A DNA stretch of 64,000 nt from Thermococcus sp. 21S9 (GCF_012027635.1 NZ_SNUS01000001.1:496001-560000), one strand, 5' to 3'. Numbered from the stretch's first letter, positions 8,940 to 17,793 are shown. Notes: a model not told the origin generated them from the sequence alone. Numbers and translations: made by a program.

Positions 8940-10202
8940 ATGAAGCGCTGGCAGGCCTGGATAGTTCCGTTAATCATCATTCTCCTCATCACCACCTACG
9001 GCGTTCACCACTTCGAAAACTCCAACGTTGAAAACCAGACCAACCCCGGAGAAAGCGCCGTTCCGGGAAGTCTCAATCACACGGCCGAGAACCATTACAC
9101 AAACACCTCAGAGGAAGGAAAGGGCATAAACAATACCAACACAATGGCCAACAATTACTCCGGCTATGAACTCCTCATTGAGCGCTATCCTTCCCTCAGG
9201 AACGTCCTTGAGAGGGCCCGTAACGTCTCCGAGAAGTTTCCTGACGTGAACTATCCGGTAAGGGTATTCGCGAGCATCGCGGAGAGGAGAAACCTGACCG
9301 GGGCGGAGCTTTCCATTCTCAACCTCACCCTCCATGCCGACCTCTGCTACTTCTCCCTGAACGGAACGCCACGGGAGAGCTACTACGTCGTTTCATTCTC
9401 AGACCTCCACCCTCGTGGCGTCCCCCACCTCGACTGCCCCAATTTCACGAGCCCGCTCCCCTTCGTCTACTACCGGGGCAGGGGCTTCCAGTACTACCCT
9501 GTCACCGCCTCAAATTGGGCCTACCACTACCTCAAAGGGGAAAAGGTGAGGGAAGCCGAGGCGATACTGAACGCCATGCTCCCGCTGAGGGAAACGCGGA
9601 GGTTCAACGGAAGGCCCGTCGCGCTCTTCAACGTCTACTTCGCCCCGCCGGATACCAACGTAACGCCACCCTGGGTTTCGTCCTTCTCGCAGGGAATGCT
9701 CGCGGGCCTCTACGCGTGGCTCTACAACGAAACCGGCAACGAGACGTACCTCACCGTCGCGCGGGAGCTCTTCAACTCCTTCTACCTACCGCTCGGGGAA
9801 GGTGGCTTCGTCGAGAACACGAGCTACGGCCTCTGGTTCCTGGAGTATCCATTCAGGCCGGATTTCCTCGTCCTGAACGGCCACATCATCACGATGAAGG
9901 GACTCTGGCTGTATTACCGCTTCACTGGAGACGGGAGGGCGGTGGAGCTCTTCCAGAGGGGTGTCGAAAGCGTCAAGCGGGCTCTTCCCCACTGCGAGGC
10001 AAATAACTGGAGCCTCTACGCGGTGAACGGACCGCCGGCGAGGGAGGACTACCACAGGCTTCACGTGAGGCTCCTTGTCTGGCTATACGTCAGAACGGGC
10101 GACGGGATTTTCTTGGGGTACGCCGAGAGGTGGAACGGCTACCTTGAGCAGAGGGGACTCGAGCCGGAGAACATTACAGAGCTGTTAAGGGCGGACGGTT
10201 GA
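8940..10202 (+). CDS. Secreted D-glucuronyl C5-epimerase-like protein
   Basis: A 420-residue exported protein. Residues about 5-23 are a hydrophobic signal or anchor helix, followed by an Asn/Thr/Ser-rich linker with about five N-x-S/T sequons within 55 residues. The rest resembles the alpha/alpha-barrel of D-glucuronyl C5-epimerase C-terminal domains: FSQGMLAGLYAWLY, then ARELFNSFYLPLGEGGFV, then VLNGHIITMKGLWLYYRFTGD. Likely acts on an extracellular glycan; substrate unknown. TATA-like CTTTTAATA lies about 23-31 bases before the ATG and no ribosome binding site is seen, so the message may be leaderless. Confidence 0.65.
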   Translation: MKRWQAWIVPLIIILLITTYGVHHFENSNVENQTNPGESAVPGSLNHTAENHYTNTSEEGKGINNTNTMANNYSGYELLIERYPSLRNVLERARNVSEKFPDVNYPVRVFASIAERRNLTGAELSILNLTLHADLCYFSLNGTPRESYYVVSFSDLHPRGVPHLDCPNFTSPLPFVYYRGRGFQYYPVTASNWAYHYLKGEKVREAEAILNAMLPLRETRRFNGRPVALFNVYFAPPDTNVTPPWVSSFSQGMLAGLYAWLYNETGNETYLTVARELFNSFYLPLGEGGFVENTSYGLWFLEYPFRPDFLVLNGHIITMKGLWLYYRFTGDGRAVELFQRGVESVKRALPHCEANNWSLYAVNGPPAREDYHRLHVRLLVWLYVRTGDGIFLGYAERWNGYLEQRGLEPENITELLRADG

Positions 10203-10225
10203 AAGGCTAATAAAGAGAAGAGAGC

Positions 10226-10843
10226 TTAGAAGGCTTCCCCCTCCTCCACAACCGCGCCCTCAACGCCGAGGTGGGGGAGCCTTTTGAGAACCGGAACCGC
10301 AACCGCAAGGCTTAGGAAGACGTCTATGGCACTCTGAACCGCGTTTGGCAGGCCTATAGCCACCCAGAAGGGAACGTGAGTCCAGTTCTCGACGGCCTGA
10401 ACGACCTGCTCCTTCGGAAGACCGAGCCATATAGGAAGGGCCACGTAGTAGTTCAACAGGAGCATAAGCGGAACCCGTATGGCAACGCCGACGATGTACG
10501 CGACGGCACCGAAGAGGAGCAACCTGCGCGGGTTCCGGAAGTCCAGACCGACCGTTCTCCTCGCGAACTCAAGGCCGAGTATGACGGCGAAGGTTGCCGT
10601 TACCTTCATCATCGCCCCGAGCCAGCTCGCAGATGAAACCACGCTGAGGCCTATGAAGAGCAGGCCGAGGGCGAAGAGGCTTCCCCAGAAGCCAAGGATG
10701 AAGTAAACGATTACTATCGGCACGGCGACGATGTCAATCTTCATGCCCCAGACCGTCGGGAAGTCTATCGGGGCGACATCGAGAAGGAGCGCGAGGCCGA
10801 GCATCACACCTGAAATCGCTATCTCCTTGGGCCCGATTTTCAT
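10226..10843 (-). CDS. ECF transporter S component, riboflavin-like
   Basis: A 205-residue integral membrane protein with about six hydrophobic helices. The N-terminal pattern (a first helix ending in a Pro-rich turn, then MKIDIVAVPIVIVYFILGFWG) resembles the RibU type of energy-coupling-factor substrate-binding subunits. The start ATG 10843 has GGTGG a few bases upstream; a TTG at 10873 would add ten residues with no ribosome binding site. A palindromic operator lies upstream. Vitamin specificity (riboflavin favoured) is inference. Confidence 0.65.
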   Translation of the reverse strand: MKIGPKEIAISGVMLGLALLLDVAPIDFPTVWGMKIDIVAVPIVIVYFILGFWGSLFALGLLFIGLSVVSSASWLGAMMKVTATFAVILGLEFARRTVGLDFRNPRRLLLFGAVAYIVGVAIRVPLMLLLNYYVALPIWLGLPKEQVVQAVENWTHVPFWVAIGLPNAVQSAIDVFLSLAVAVPVLKRLPHLGVEGAVVEEGEAF

Positions 10844-10862
10844 CCCCACCACCGACCCAAGT

Positions 10863-10904
10863 TTGTTCCACAATTTTAAAATCTTTGTTCCAAAAAAGGA
10901 ACAA
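10863..10904. promoter_or_regulatory. Palindromic operator TTGTTCC-N6-GGAACAA with third half-site
   Basis: TTGTTCC (10885-10891), six A, then GGAACAA (10898-10904) form a perfect 20-base inverted repeat. An extra TTGTTCC half-site sits at 10863-10869, 22 bases (two turns) away. The sites flank the probable TATA box of the ECF gene (about 10872-10882) and precede the TATA of the rightward gene (about 10910-10916), so one regulator could control both. A riboflavin-responsive regulator such as RbkR is one guess. Confidence 0.55.
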
Positions 10905-10937
10905 TCTTCTTAAAAGCTCCCAGGATAAGGGAGCCCG

Positions 10938-11741
10938 ATGTTCACACCGGAAGCAATATCTAAGCTCGTTCGAGAGATAAGGCTTGAGCACGGCCTTCCG
11001 GAGAGCCCCTTCAGGATAGACGAGGTCCGCTACGACCCGAAGGGGGACAAGCTCTTCATAATAGCCCACGACAGAACCGATAAAAGCGTCGTCATCGGCA
11101 ACAGCCTCGTTATCGGGAAGCTCCGCGAGAGGCTCGGGGTCAGGCAGGTTACCGTCTATTCAAACCTCGACCTTGAGATAAAGCGGAGAAAGCTGGACGA
11201 GGCTGAAAGGCTCCTTCCCAAAGAGCTTGAGTTCCTAACGCCGATAATCGAGGCGGAGCGGAAGTTCCCGCCCAGGGCGTGGCCTGAAGTTAGGGGAAAC
11301 CTGAAAACGCTCGTCTTCCTGAGCTTCTCCGCTAAACCGCTCCTCGGCTTTGTCAAAGCCCTCTATCTTCCGTATGGGGCAATCGGGCTGAAGTATAGTT
11401 TTCCAAGGCTCGAGTACGAGGCCGTTGAGGGGGACCTCAGGGAGCTGTTCTTTCCCGACGAGGACAAACTCGCGAGAATTGCCAGGGAAAGGGGCGCAAG
11501 GCTTGTCTTAGCGGATTTTCCATTCCCGCTGAGCGAGAAGGGTGGAGTTTACCTCCTCAACCCCTTCAGGCTTCTCCACATCGGCTTCTTCGAGCTGAAA
11601 TACCTTTTTGGATTCGAGTTCCCCACGATGGTCGATGAGGAGACCCTCCTTGAGTTCGTCGCTAAACTCACCTACGACGGCCTCATGGAGTCGACAGATG
11701 GGGCCAAGGTTGTATGGCGCTACTGGAGGCGGAGGAGATGA
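10938..11741 (+). CDS. Conserved unknown protein
   Basis: A 267-residue soluble-looking protein that I do not recognise. It is basic at the C-terminus (WRYWRRRR), with a segment AHDRTDKSVVIG near residue 44 and no membrane helix or signal peptide. It is divergent from the ECF gene across a shared operator and overlaps the downstream kinase gene by the ATGA motif (11738-11741), so it is likely translationally coupled to it. There is no ribosome binding site; a TATA about 25 bases upstream suggests a leaderless message. Confidence 0.7.
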   Translation: MFTPEAISKLVREIRLEHGLPESPFRIDEVRYDPKGDKLFIIAHDRTDKSVVIGNSLVIGKLRERLGVRQVTVYSNLDLEIKRRKLDEAERLLPKELEFLTPIIEAERKFPPRAWPEVRGNLKTLVFLSFSAKPLLGFVKALYLPYGAIGLKYSFPRLEYEAVEGDLRELFFPDEDKLARIARERGARLVLADFPFPLSEKGGVYLLNPFRLLHIGFFELKYLFGFEFPTMVDEETLLEFVAKLTYDGLMESTDGAKVVWRYWRRRR

Positions 11742-12313
11742 TAATCGGGGTCGTTGGAAAGATTGCCGCCGGAAAAACGACAATCGCTAAATTCTTCGAA
11801 GAGAAGGGCTTCTGCAGGGTTTCCTGCAGTGAACCTCTGATTGACCTGCTGACCCACAAAGTTTCCGACTACTCCTGGATTCCGGAACTGCCAGAGAAGG
11901 CCGAGCCAACGCGTGAGAAACTCATAGAGTTCGGGAAGTACCTGAAGGACAAATACGGTGGGGACATACTGATTCGCCTCGCCGTTGACAAGAAGAGGAA
12001 CTGCCAGAATATCGTCATAGATGGCGTCCGCTCGCGGGAGGAAATCGAGGCAATAAAGAGGCTCGGCGGAAGGGTCATCTACGTCGAGGCAAGGCCGGAG
12101 ATAAGGTTCGAGCGCCTGATGAAACGCAAAGCCAGCAAAGACAGGGGAATCAAGACATTCGAGGACTTCAAGGAGATGGACGACGCCGAGGAGAGGCTCT
12201 ACCACACGAGCGAACTGAAGGGCCTGGCTGACTGCGTCATAGTCAACGAGGGAACCCTTGAGGAGCTGAGGGAGAATGTGGAGCGGATTATTGAGGAGCT
12301 GAGCAAGGCTTAA
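11738..12313 (+). CDS. UPF0200 family nucleotide kinase-like protein
   Basis: A 191-residue P-loop protein starting MIIGVVGKIAAGKTT, with Walker A at residues 7-15, a DGVR segment after the central strand and an arginine-rich lid region (ERLMKRKAS). This matches the archaeal UPF0200 group, related to dephospho-CoA and adenylate kinases. The substrate is not known; Thermococcales use an unrelated GTP-dependent dephospho-CoA kinase. Start at ATG 11738 (ATGA overlap with the previous stop, GGAGG upstream) rather than ATG 11714. Confidence 0.8.
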   Translation: MIIGVVGKIAAGKTTIAKFFEEKGFCRVSCSEPLIDLLTHKVSDYSWIPELPEKAEPTREKLIEFGKYLKDKYGGDILIRLAVDKKRNCQNIVIDGVRSREEIEAIKRLGGRVIYVEARPEIRFERLMKRKASKDRGIKTFEDFKEMDDAEERLYHTSELKGLADCVIVNEGTLEELRENVERIIEELSKA

Positions 12314-12437
12314 AGGGAGTTGGGAGTAAGGGGAACCGGTTGGAAAGTAGGTGAGGTAGTTTTAGATGAAGGCCGTTCTTAGCTTTAAAGTCCTCATGTC
12401 CAAATACCTCCCAAAAAAATCGTGCTGGGTGAGTAAG

Positions 12438-13013
12438 ATGAACCTCCTAATAGTAGCCCCCTGCTTGTTGAGTCCCTTCTACGTCTACCGCGGGCCGAAG
12501 GAGAAGGAATACCTCACGGCAAGAGAGCTGAGAAAGCTGATTGGAGAGCTCGGCGAGGAATGGCAGGTTCTTGCCTACCCCTGCCCCGAGTTCGAGCTGA
12601 TTGGCTGGCCGAGGCCTCCGATGGGAAGGGAGAGCTTTGAGAGACTCGGCATGCGCGAGAGGGTTCAGGTCGTAGCGGACTTCATAGGAAGAATTCTGAC
12701 TGAAGAGAAGCCGGAGCGGGTAATTTTTATCGGCGTTAAAGGCTCCCCAACCTGCGGTGTCTTCCACACAACTTCGAACGACCCTGATTCCTTCGACTAC
12801 GGCTTGATTCCGGCGTTCTTCTACATGGACAAGGAGAAGAGGCTTGAGGAGAGCAGGAAAATCATCGAGCGCTTTTCCTTCGAGGTTAAGGAAGGGCCGG
12901 GACTGCTCTTCGAGGAGCTCATGGAGCGCTTCCCGGAGGCGGAGTTTTTAGAGTTCGACAAGGACGACGTTGAGGAGAGCGTTGAAAGGCTCAGAAAGGC
13001 CCTGAAGTCCTAA
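12438..13013 (+). CDS. DUF523/TudS-like cysteine protein
   Basis: A 191-residue protein with three spaced cysteines in contexts that resemble DUF523 proteins: an N-terminal APC followed by LLSPF, a YPCPEFELIGWPRPP segment, and a GVKGSPTCGV segment. In thiouracil desulfurase (TudS) of this family three such cysteines bind a [4Fe-4S] cluster. The likely role is sulfur chemistry on small molecules, but this is inference. The start at 12438 is supported by GGGTGAG; a TATA-like CTTTAAAG lies at about 12382. Confidence 0.6.
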   Translation: MNLLIVAPCLLSPFYVYRGPKEKEYLTARELRKLIGELGEEWQVLAYPCPEFELIGWPRPPMGRESFERLGMRERVQVVADFIGRILTEEKPERVIFIGVKGSPTCGVFHTTSNDPDSFDYGLIPAFFYMDKEKRLEESRKIIERFSFEVKEGPGLLFEELMERFPEAEFLEFDKDDVEESVERLRKALKS

Positions 13014-13423
13014 AGGGCCACCAGAATCGCGCCGAGAACTATGAGGAGCGCGCCGACCGCTGTTTTCACGTCCATCCTGCTCCCGAGGATGAGCCACGAA
13101 AGGAAGATTGCCAGCGCGACGCTCGTCTTGTCTATTGCAACAACCGCCGGAACACGGCCGGCTTTAACGGCCATGAAGTAGAAGAGCCACGATAGCGCGC
13201 CTGCTATCCCTGAAAGCGCTATGAATAATAGCGCCCTTCCCCCCAACGGTTCCCGCGTTACACCGCTCACGAGGGCAACGCCGACGAGGAAGACAGCCAT
13301 TATGACGGCCCTCACGGCGGTCGCGAGCGTTGGGTTGACATCCCTGAGGCCTATTTTTCCGAAGATTGGAACGAGGGAGGCGAAGAAGGCAGAGAGGAGG
13401 GCGTAGATGAGGTAGGTTTTCAT
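13010..13423 (-). CDS. EamA-domain membrane protein, half-size transporter
   Basis: A 137-residue protein with about five hydrophobic helices that match one EamA (drug/metabolite transporter) domain; full DMT transporters have two. It would need to dimerise. Its stop overlaps the convergent upstream-coordinate gene by four bases. It follows the phosphohexomutase gene by one base and is likely in its operon. Substrate unknown. Confidence 0.75.
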   Translation of the reverse strand: MKTYLIYALLSAFFASLVPIFGKIGLRDVNPTLATAVRAVIMAVFLVGVALVSGVTREPLGGRALLFIALSGIAGALSWLFYFMAVKAGRVPAVVAIDKTSVALAIFLSWLILGSRMDVKTAVGALLIVLGAILVAL

Positions 13424-13424
13424 C

Positions 13425-14774
13425 TCAAGCCCGCTCCACCGCGCTCCTGACGAGCCTCTCCGCCTTCTCCATCAGCTCCTTCGCCTTCTCCTCCGTGTGG
13501 GCCTCGAGGGTTATGCGCATTATCGGCTCGGTTCCGCTCGGCCTGAACAGAATCCACCAGTCGGAGTTCTCAATCCTTACCCCGTCAATATCAATCAGCC
13601 TCTCGTAGTCGAAGCTCTTCAAAGCTTCCTTCGCTATGATTTCCATCGCCTTAGCTTTCTTCTCGTTGGGGCAGGGTATCTTCGCCCTTAGAGTTACGTA
13701 GCGCGGGACCTCCTTTGCGAGCTCGCTTATCGGCCCGAGCCTGTCAATCATCTCGAGGACGAGCGCCCCCGCGAATATCCCGTCCGGCGTCAGGTTCCAC
13801 TGGGGGATTATCCACGTCCCACTCGGCTCGCCACCAAAGACTCCCCCGTGTTTAGCCAGTTCATCGGCCACCGCTACATCGCCAACGCGCGTCCTTATCA
13901 CTTCCCCGCCCAGGGGCCTGACGTAGTCGTCCAGAGCGAAGCCTGCATCGACGGTGGTGACTATTTTGCCCCTCCCGAACTTCCTGAGCATGTAGCCCGC
14001 TATAAGCGAGAGCATGACCTCGTACTCAACGAAGTCACCCTCGTCGTCCACCACGCCGATTCTGTCGGCATCGCCGTCGTGCGCTATCCCAACGTCCGCT
14101 TTCATGACCCTAACGGTTTTCGCCAGCCCTGAGAGGCTCTTCGCGTTCGGCTCAAGTTCACGAACGAAGAAACCGCTCGGGTGGGAGTTGAGCGAAATAA
14201 CCCTGTTTCCAAGCTCGCGCTGGAGGTATGGGCTGAGGATTGAGCCGGCGCCGTTGCCGGAATCGACAACAACGGTATAGGAATCGTTGAGCTTTACCAT
14301 TTCGAGGGCCTTCATTATGTACTCCTTTCTGGGGTCGGCCCTCCTGAGCGTCCCAATCTCGTTCCAGGGAACCTTTCTAAAGTTCCCGGATTCGAGGATT
14401 CTCTCGAGTTCAGCCTCCATGTCCGGAGTGTAGGCCATTCCGTTGGACTGCCACACCTTTATCCCGTTGTATTCCGGAGGATTGTGTGAGGCGGTTATCG
14501 TAACGCCCGCATCGGCTTCGTAGAGCTTTATTGCAAAGCCAGTGAGCGGTGTTGGGGACAGACCTATGTCTATCACCTCGACGCCCGTGCTTAGAAGCCC
14601 GCTGATTAGAGCCGACTTGAGGGTCTCACTGCTCGTTCTCGTGTCCATTCCGACGACGACTTTTCCCCCCTCGAGGTACGTTCCAAGGGCCTTTCCGACC
14701 TTCAGGGCCAGCTCGGGGGTAACGCACTCATTGAAGAGTCCCCTGATTCCGCTCGTGCCGAAGTACCTGCCCAT
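13425..14774 (-). CDS. Phosphohexomutase (phosphoglucosamine mutase / phosphopentomutase type)
   Basis: A 449-residue member of the alpha-D-phosphohexomutase superfamily. The phosphoserine loop [11 protein letters not shown] (about residues 93-103), the metal loop DGDADR (about residue 237), the sugar loop GEPSG (about residue 315) and the phosphate loop RPSGTEP near the C-terminus are all present. Superfamily members interconvert 6- and 1-phosphates of glucosamine, mannose, glucose or pentose; which one applies cannot be read from sequence. Start chosen at ATG 14774 behind GGGTGATG. Confidence 0.85.
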   Translation of the reverse strand: MGRYFGTSGIRGLFNECVTPELALKVGKALGTYLEGGKVVVGMDTRTSSETLKSALISGLLSTGVEVIDIGLSPTPLTGFAIKLYEADAGVTITASHNPPEYNGIKVWQSNGMAYTPDMEAELERILESGNFRKVPWNEIGTLRRADPRKEYIMKALEMVKLNDSYTVVVDSGNGAGSILSPYLQRELGNRVISLNSHPSGFFVRELEPNAKSLSGLAKTVRVMKADVGIAHDGDADRIGVVDDEGDFVEYEVMLSLIAGYMLRKFGRGKIVTTVDAGFALDDYVRPLGGEVIRTRVGDVAVADELAKHGGVFGGEPSGTWIIPQWNLTPDGIFAGALVLEMIDRLGPISELAKEVPRYVTLRAKIPCPNEKKAKAMEIIAKEALKSFDYERLIDIDGVRIENSDWWILFRPSGTEPIMRITLEAHTEEKAKELMEKAERLVRSAVERA

Positions 14775-14835
14775 GAGCATCACCCGACCAAAGGCGTATA
14801 TACGATGGCCCGATATAACCCTTTTGGGTGGTAGT

Positions 14836-15261
14836 ATGGAGGACTCTGCCTACGCTCGGGGCGTGCTCGCGTTTTCTATCTCTGCCGTAGCGGTGCTTAT
14901 GTTCGTCGGCCTCTACTTTGACGTCAGGATAACGCTCATCGCCCTGCCCCTCTTGGTCTTCCTCACCGTCGTCTACCTCGGCTGGAGCGCCAACAAACAG
15001 CTGAACAGGGGCGAGATGAGGCGGGCGATAGCGGGAACTCTCGTGGCCACTTTCATAGTCCTCGTCCTCGGGAGCGGATACGTCAGCTTATCCCCGGAGC
15101 TGAGGAACTACTTTCTGGGCGTCATCTCAACGATAATAGGCTTCTACTTCGGCTACCGCGGACGGGAAACTGAAGAGGAGAGAATGGAGCGCCTTGTAAG
15201 GGCTTTGGCGCAGGATGAGGGGATAGAAAATGAAGGCCGGAAAAAGGAAAACTCCGGCTAA
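14836..15261 (+). CDS. Membrane protein of unknown function
   Basis: A 141-residue protein with about four hydrophobic stretches (roughly residues 8-25, 30-48, 65-83 and 90-105), followed by a charged, helical cytoplasmic tail ([15 protein letters not shown]). The start at ATG 14836 is preceded by GGGTGGTAGT; the frame stays open further upstream, but that part overlaps the mutase gene. No family recognised. Its stop codon directly abuts the stop of the convergent exported-protein operon. Confidence 0.7.
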   Translation: MEDSAYARGVLAFSISAVAVLMFVGLYFDVRITLIALPLLVFLTVVYLGWSANKQLNRGEMRRAIAGTLVATFIVLVLGSGYVSLSPELRNYFLGVISTIIGFYFGYRGRETEEERMERLVRALAQDEGIENEGRKKENSG

Positions 15262-15645
15262 TCACTTCTTCACGAGCCGGTATATGCCGACCGAGACCGT
15301 GTAGCCCTCCACGTTAACGGGCGCCTTGTAGTCAACCCGCACCTGAAACGGCACGCTGGAGCCGTATATCAGGCTGTCCGTCTCAGATTCGGTCAGGACG
15401 TTGCCGTTCTCGTCGAGTATCGTTATCTTCTCGACAGTCCCCTCGCTCTCGGCCGTTATCTTGTACTTTCCCGGCTCGAGAACGTGGCTGAGGTAAAAGA
15501 CGTCTCCGCTTACCGTCTCGGTCTTGACCTCGACCGGGACCTTGTCGTAAGCGGTTTCGTAGTAGTACTGCATTCCGAAGATTACCGCGACGCCGAGGAA
15601 GATGAGCAGGAAAAATCCAACCACCAGTTTCTTCAGGATTCCCAT
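15262..15645 (-). CDS. Membrane-anchored extracytoplasmic protein, unknown
   Basis: A 127-residue protein. Residues about 8-26 are a single hydrophobic anchor; the remaining 100 residues are beta-rich and probably extracellular (VEKITILDENGNVL, FQVRVDYKAPVNVEGYTVSVGIYRL). It is the last gene of a three-gene exported-protein operon. The start ATG 15645 has GGGGGTGAG as ribosome binding site; a GTG at 15654 lies inside that site. No family recognised. Confidence 0.7.
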   Translation of the reverse strand: MGILKKLVVGFFLLIFLGVAVIFGMQYYYETAYDKVPVEVKTETVSGDVFYLSHVLEPGKYKITAESEGTVEKITILDENGNVLTESETDSLIYGSSVPFQVRVDYKAPVNVEGYTVSVGIYRLVKK

Positions 15646-15650
15646 TTTTC

Positions 15651-16325
15651 TCACCCCCTTTCGGTCGGTTCCTCGCTCACCGCGCCGGCGAGTTCATCTG
15701 AGGTAAGATTTCCCTCCCACGCGAGGAGCAGGTTCTCGCTCGATATTGAGAAGGTGGCATTCCTCTCGCCGACGTAGGTGATGCTGACTCTCTCGACCCA
15801 GGGCGCGTCCTCGAGAACGGCGAAGGCCATCTTGAAGTAGTCCTTCCAGAAGGAATCCGCGTCCGCGAGGTATTCGAGCGAAACGCTGGCGGTCTCGTTG
15901 GTTACCGTTACGTCAATCACGTTCACGTCGAAGACGCCGAGGTCTGTCCGTATCCTGAACTCCGGCGTCCTGATGTCCTCGAAGGCGTAGCTTCCGTTGG
16001 TCCTTTCGAGCCTCAAAACCGGCTCCCCGAGGTAGTAAGCGTCCACCCTCGTCGCGTTCCTCTCGACCGCAACCCTGTAAAGCAGACCCGTGAGGTTTTC
16101 GTTGACGGCCGGAACGTCCAGCCTGACGTAGGTGCCCCCATTTAATGTCGAAACGCTGACGTTGCCCGGTATCTCTGGGGCGGGCGTTGAGGTTGAAGTC
16201 CTGTTGCTCTTCTCCCCGGTGAGGTCATTCACGGCCGAGCGGACGTCGTCCGGGGAGATGTAGCCGTTGACGTAGGCGTAGGCCCCAAGGAGGAGCAGGA
16301 TTAAGAGGAGGGCCTTTCCCTTCAT
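15651..16325 (-). CDS. Exported protein, unknown, middle gene of operon
   Basis: A 224-residue protein with an N-terminal signal or anchor (residues 4-20), a Thr/Ser/Pro-rich linker (NRTSTSTPAPEIP) and a beta-rich domain with about seven N-x-S/T sequons. It overlaps the upstream gene by the ATGA motif and has GGAGGGGAGG before its start. No enzyme motif is visible. Together with its neighbours it looks like part of a surface complex; this is inference. Confidence 0.7.
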   Translation of the reverse strand: MKGKALLLILLLLGAYAYVNGYISPDDVRSAVNDLTGEKSNRTSTSTPAPEIPGNVSVSTLNGGTYVRLDVPAVNENLTGLLYRVAVERNATRVDAYYLGEPVLRLERTNGSYAFEDIRTPEFRIRTDLGVFDVNVIDVTVTNETASVSLEYLADADSFWKDYFKMAFAVLEDAPWVERVSITYVGERNATFSISSENLLLAWEGNLTSDELAGAVSEEPTERG

Positions 16326-17668
16326 ATCCTCCCCTCCTCGAAGAGCTGGTTGATGTAGAACCTTATCCTCGCCTCCTGGTCGGAGTACTTCCCACCGGAG
16401 TTCCTGTTGAGCATATGAACTCTGTTCATGCCCTGCGTCGTGTCCATGACCTCGTCAACGGTGTTCCGTATGACCTCGCTGTACTTCAATCCCATCTTCC
16501 GGTAGCGGAGTGCCGTTTCCGCGGTCTTCCTGAACTCCCACTCGTAATCCTGCGCGAGGGTCTTCTTTATCGCCAGACCCATCGACGATAGAACCGTCTC
16601 GATTGGTTTGGTGGCCACAGAAGTCGGAACCGCGTTTTTGTAGGGTGAGAGGGCCTTTTCCCTCGCCTCAATCGAGTTCATCTTGTTGTAGAGCGACGCG
16701 CTCTTCCCGTCCACGTGGAGGTCTTTGGCCGTCTTCCTGACCGATTCGCTTTCGTTGAAGACGAGCGAGTCCTTGTAGCCCTTAACGTAGTCCTTGAAGA
16801 GGCCGAGCGGGCTGGGCAGGAGCGATGAGGCGCCGTCGATTAGGGAATCCAGGGCTTTGTTGCCGTAGTACTTGGCCTTCCAGCCGAGGGCGGTGCTGGC
16901 CTTTCCGGAGCCGAGCTTCACCAGTTTTCCGCTGGGGGTTTGGACCTCTATCGAATCCCCGAGCGAAGCTATCCTCGCGGTAGTCTTGTCCATTCTCTCC
17001 CGCGCCTCCGGGCTGAGACCGCCAACCGGATTCCCAACCGAGTGACCGCTCCCCTCTGAAACGTTTCCCTGGCCACTCGAAACGTTCTCGGGAACGCGGA
17101 CGGTGTTTCCCTCGAACTTGCTCAGGTAGAGATTGAAGAGCCTTGGAAGCAGTGAGCTTATATCGCACGGGGGCGAGTAGCTTGTCTGGTAGTATCTGGT
17201 CGAGTAGTGGGTGTTCAGCGTGACGATGTAGTCTCCAACAAGGGCATAATAGGAGTACCAGTAAACCGTCTGGTCTTGATTGGAGTCCTCGTAGTCGTAC
17301 TCCTCGACCTGGAGGACGACGAAGTAGTCATCATCACCCGAAACCTCGTAGTGAAGGCGGTAGGTTTCCACGTCCTTATCCTTGCGCCCCATAAAGTCTT
17401 GGTAATACGCCTTAAACTCCTCCCCCGCACGGCCGTCCGGATAATACGTCGCCATCAGCGTTATCACGGTGTACGGCTCGTGGTCGTTGAGGCATATAAA
17501 GTCCTGGTACGAGTTGGAGCCCCCGTCGGTAGTGCTACCACCCCCTGCGTAGCTTATTCTGAGCCCCAGGGAGGAAGCTTCCTCCGGCGTTACACTGGGA
17601 AACTCCGGGGTGGCCAGGACAAGGCCAGTGCTGATTAGGAGAACGAACAACGCGAAAAGCCTTCTCAT
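16322..17668 (-). CDS. Large exported protein, unknown, first gene of operon
   Basis: A 448-residue secreted protein. Residues 1-19 form a signal peptide (MRRLFALFVLLISTGLVLA), then an aromatic- and acid-rich domain with many Tyr residues (about residues 20-180), a linker with sequons and glycine, and a helical, basic C-terminal half (residues about 220-448). Two isolated Cys (near residues 59 and 168) could form a disulfide. Start set at ATG 17668 because GGAAGTGG precedes it and the signal peptide begins there. No family recognised. Confidence 0.7.
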   Translation of the reverse strand: MRRLFALFVLLISTGLVLATPEFPSVTPEEASSLGLRISYAGGGSTTDGGSNSYQDFICLNDHEPYTVITLMATYYPDGRAGEEFKAYYQDFMGRKDKDVETYRLHYEVSGDDDYFVVLQVEEYDYEDSNQDQTVYWYSYYALVGDYIVTLNTHYSTRYYQTSYSPPCDISSLLPRLFNLYLSKFEGNTVRVPENVSSGQGNVSEGSGHSVGNPVGGLSPEARERMDKTTARIASLGDSIEVQTPSGKLVKLGSGKASTALGWKAKYYGNKALDSLIDGASSLLPSPLGLFKDYVKGYKDSLVFNESESVRKTAKDLHVDGKSASLYNKMNSIEAREKALSPYKNAVPTSVATKPIETVLSSMGLAIKKTLAQDYEWEFRKTAETALRYRKMGLKYSEVIRNTVDEVMDTTQGMNRVHMLNRNSGGKYSDQEARIRFYINQLFEEGRI

Positions 17669-17793
17669 TTTTCCACTTCCCAAACAACCCATCTCGCGGA
17701 AGAGAAAAGCGGGACAGGGCCGTTTCTAAGAGTTACGCGCCCAATCGTAATAAGACTTTCGGAGAAGAAAATTCGAAGAATTCCAAAGGAAAG

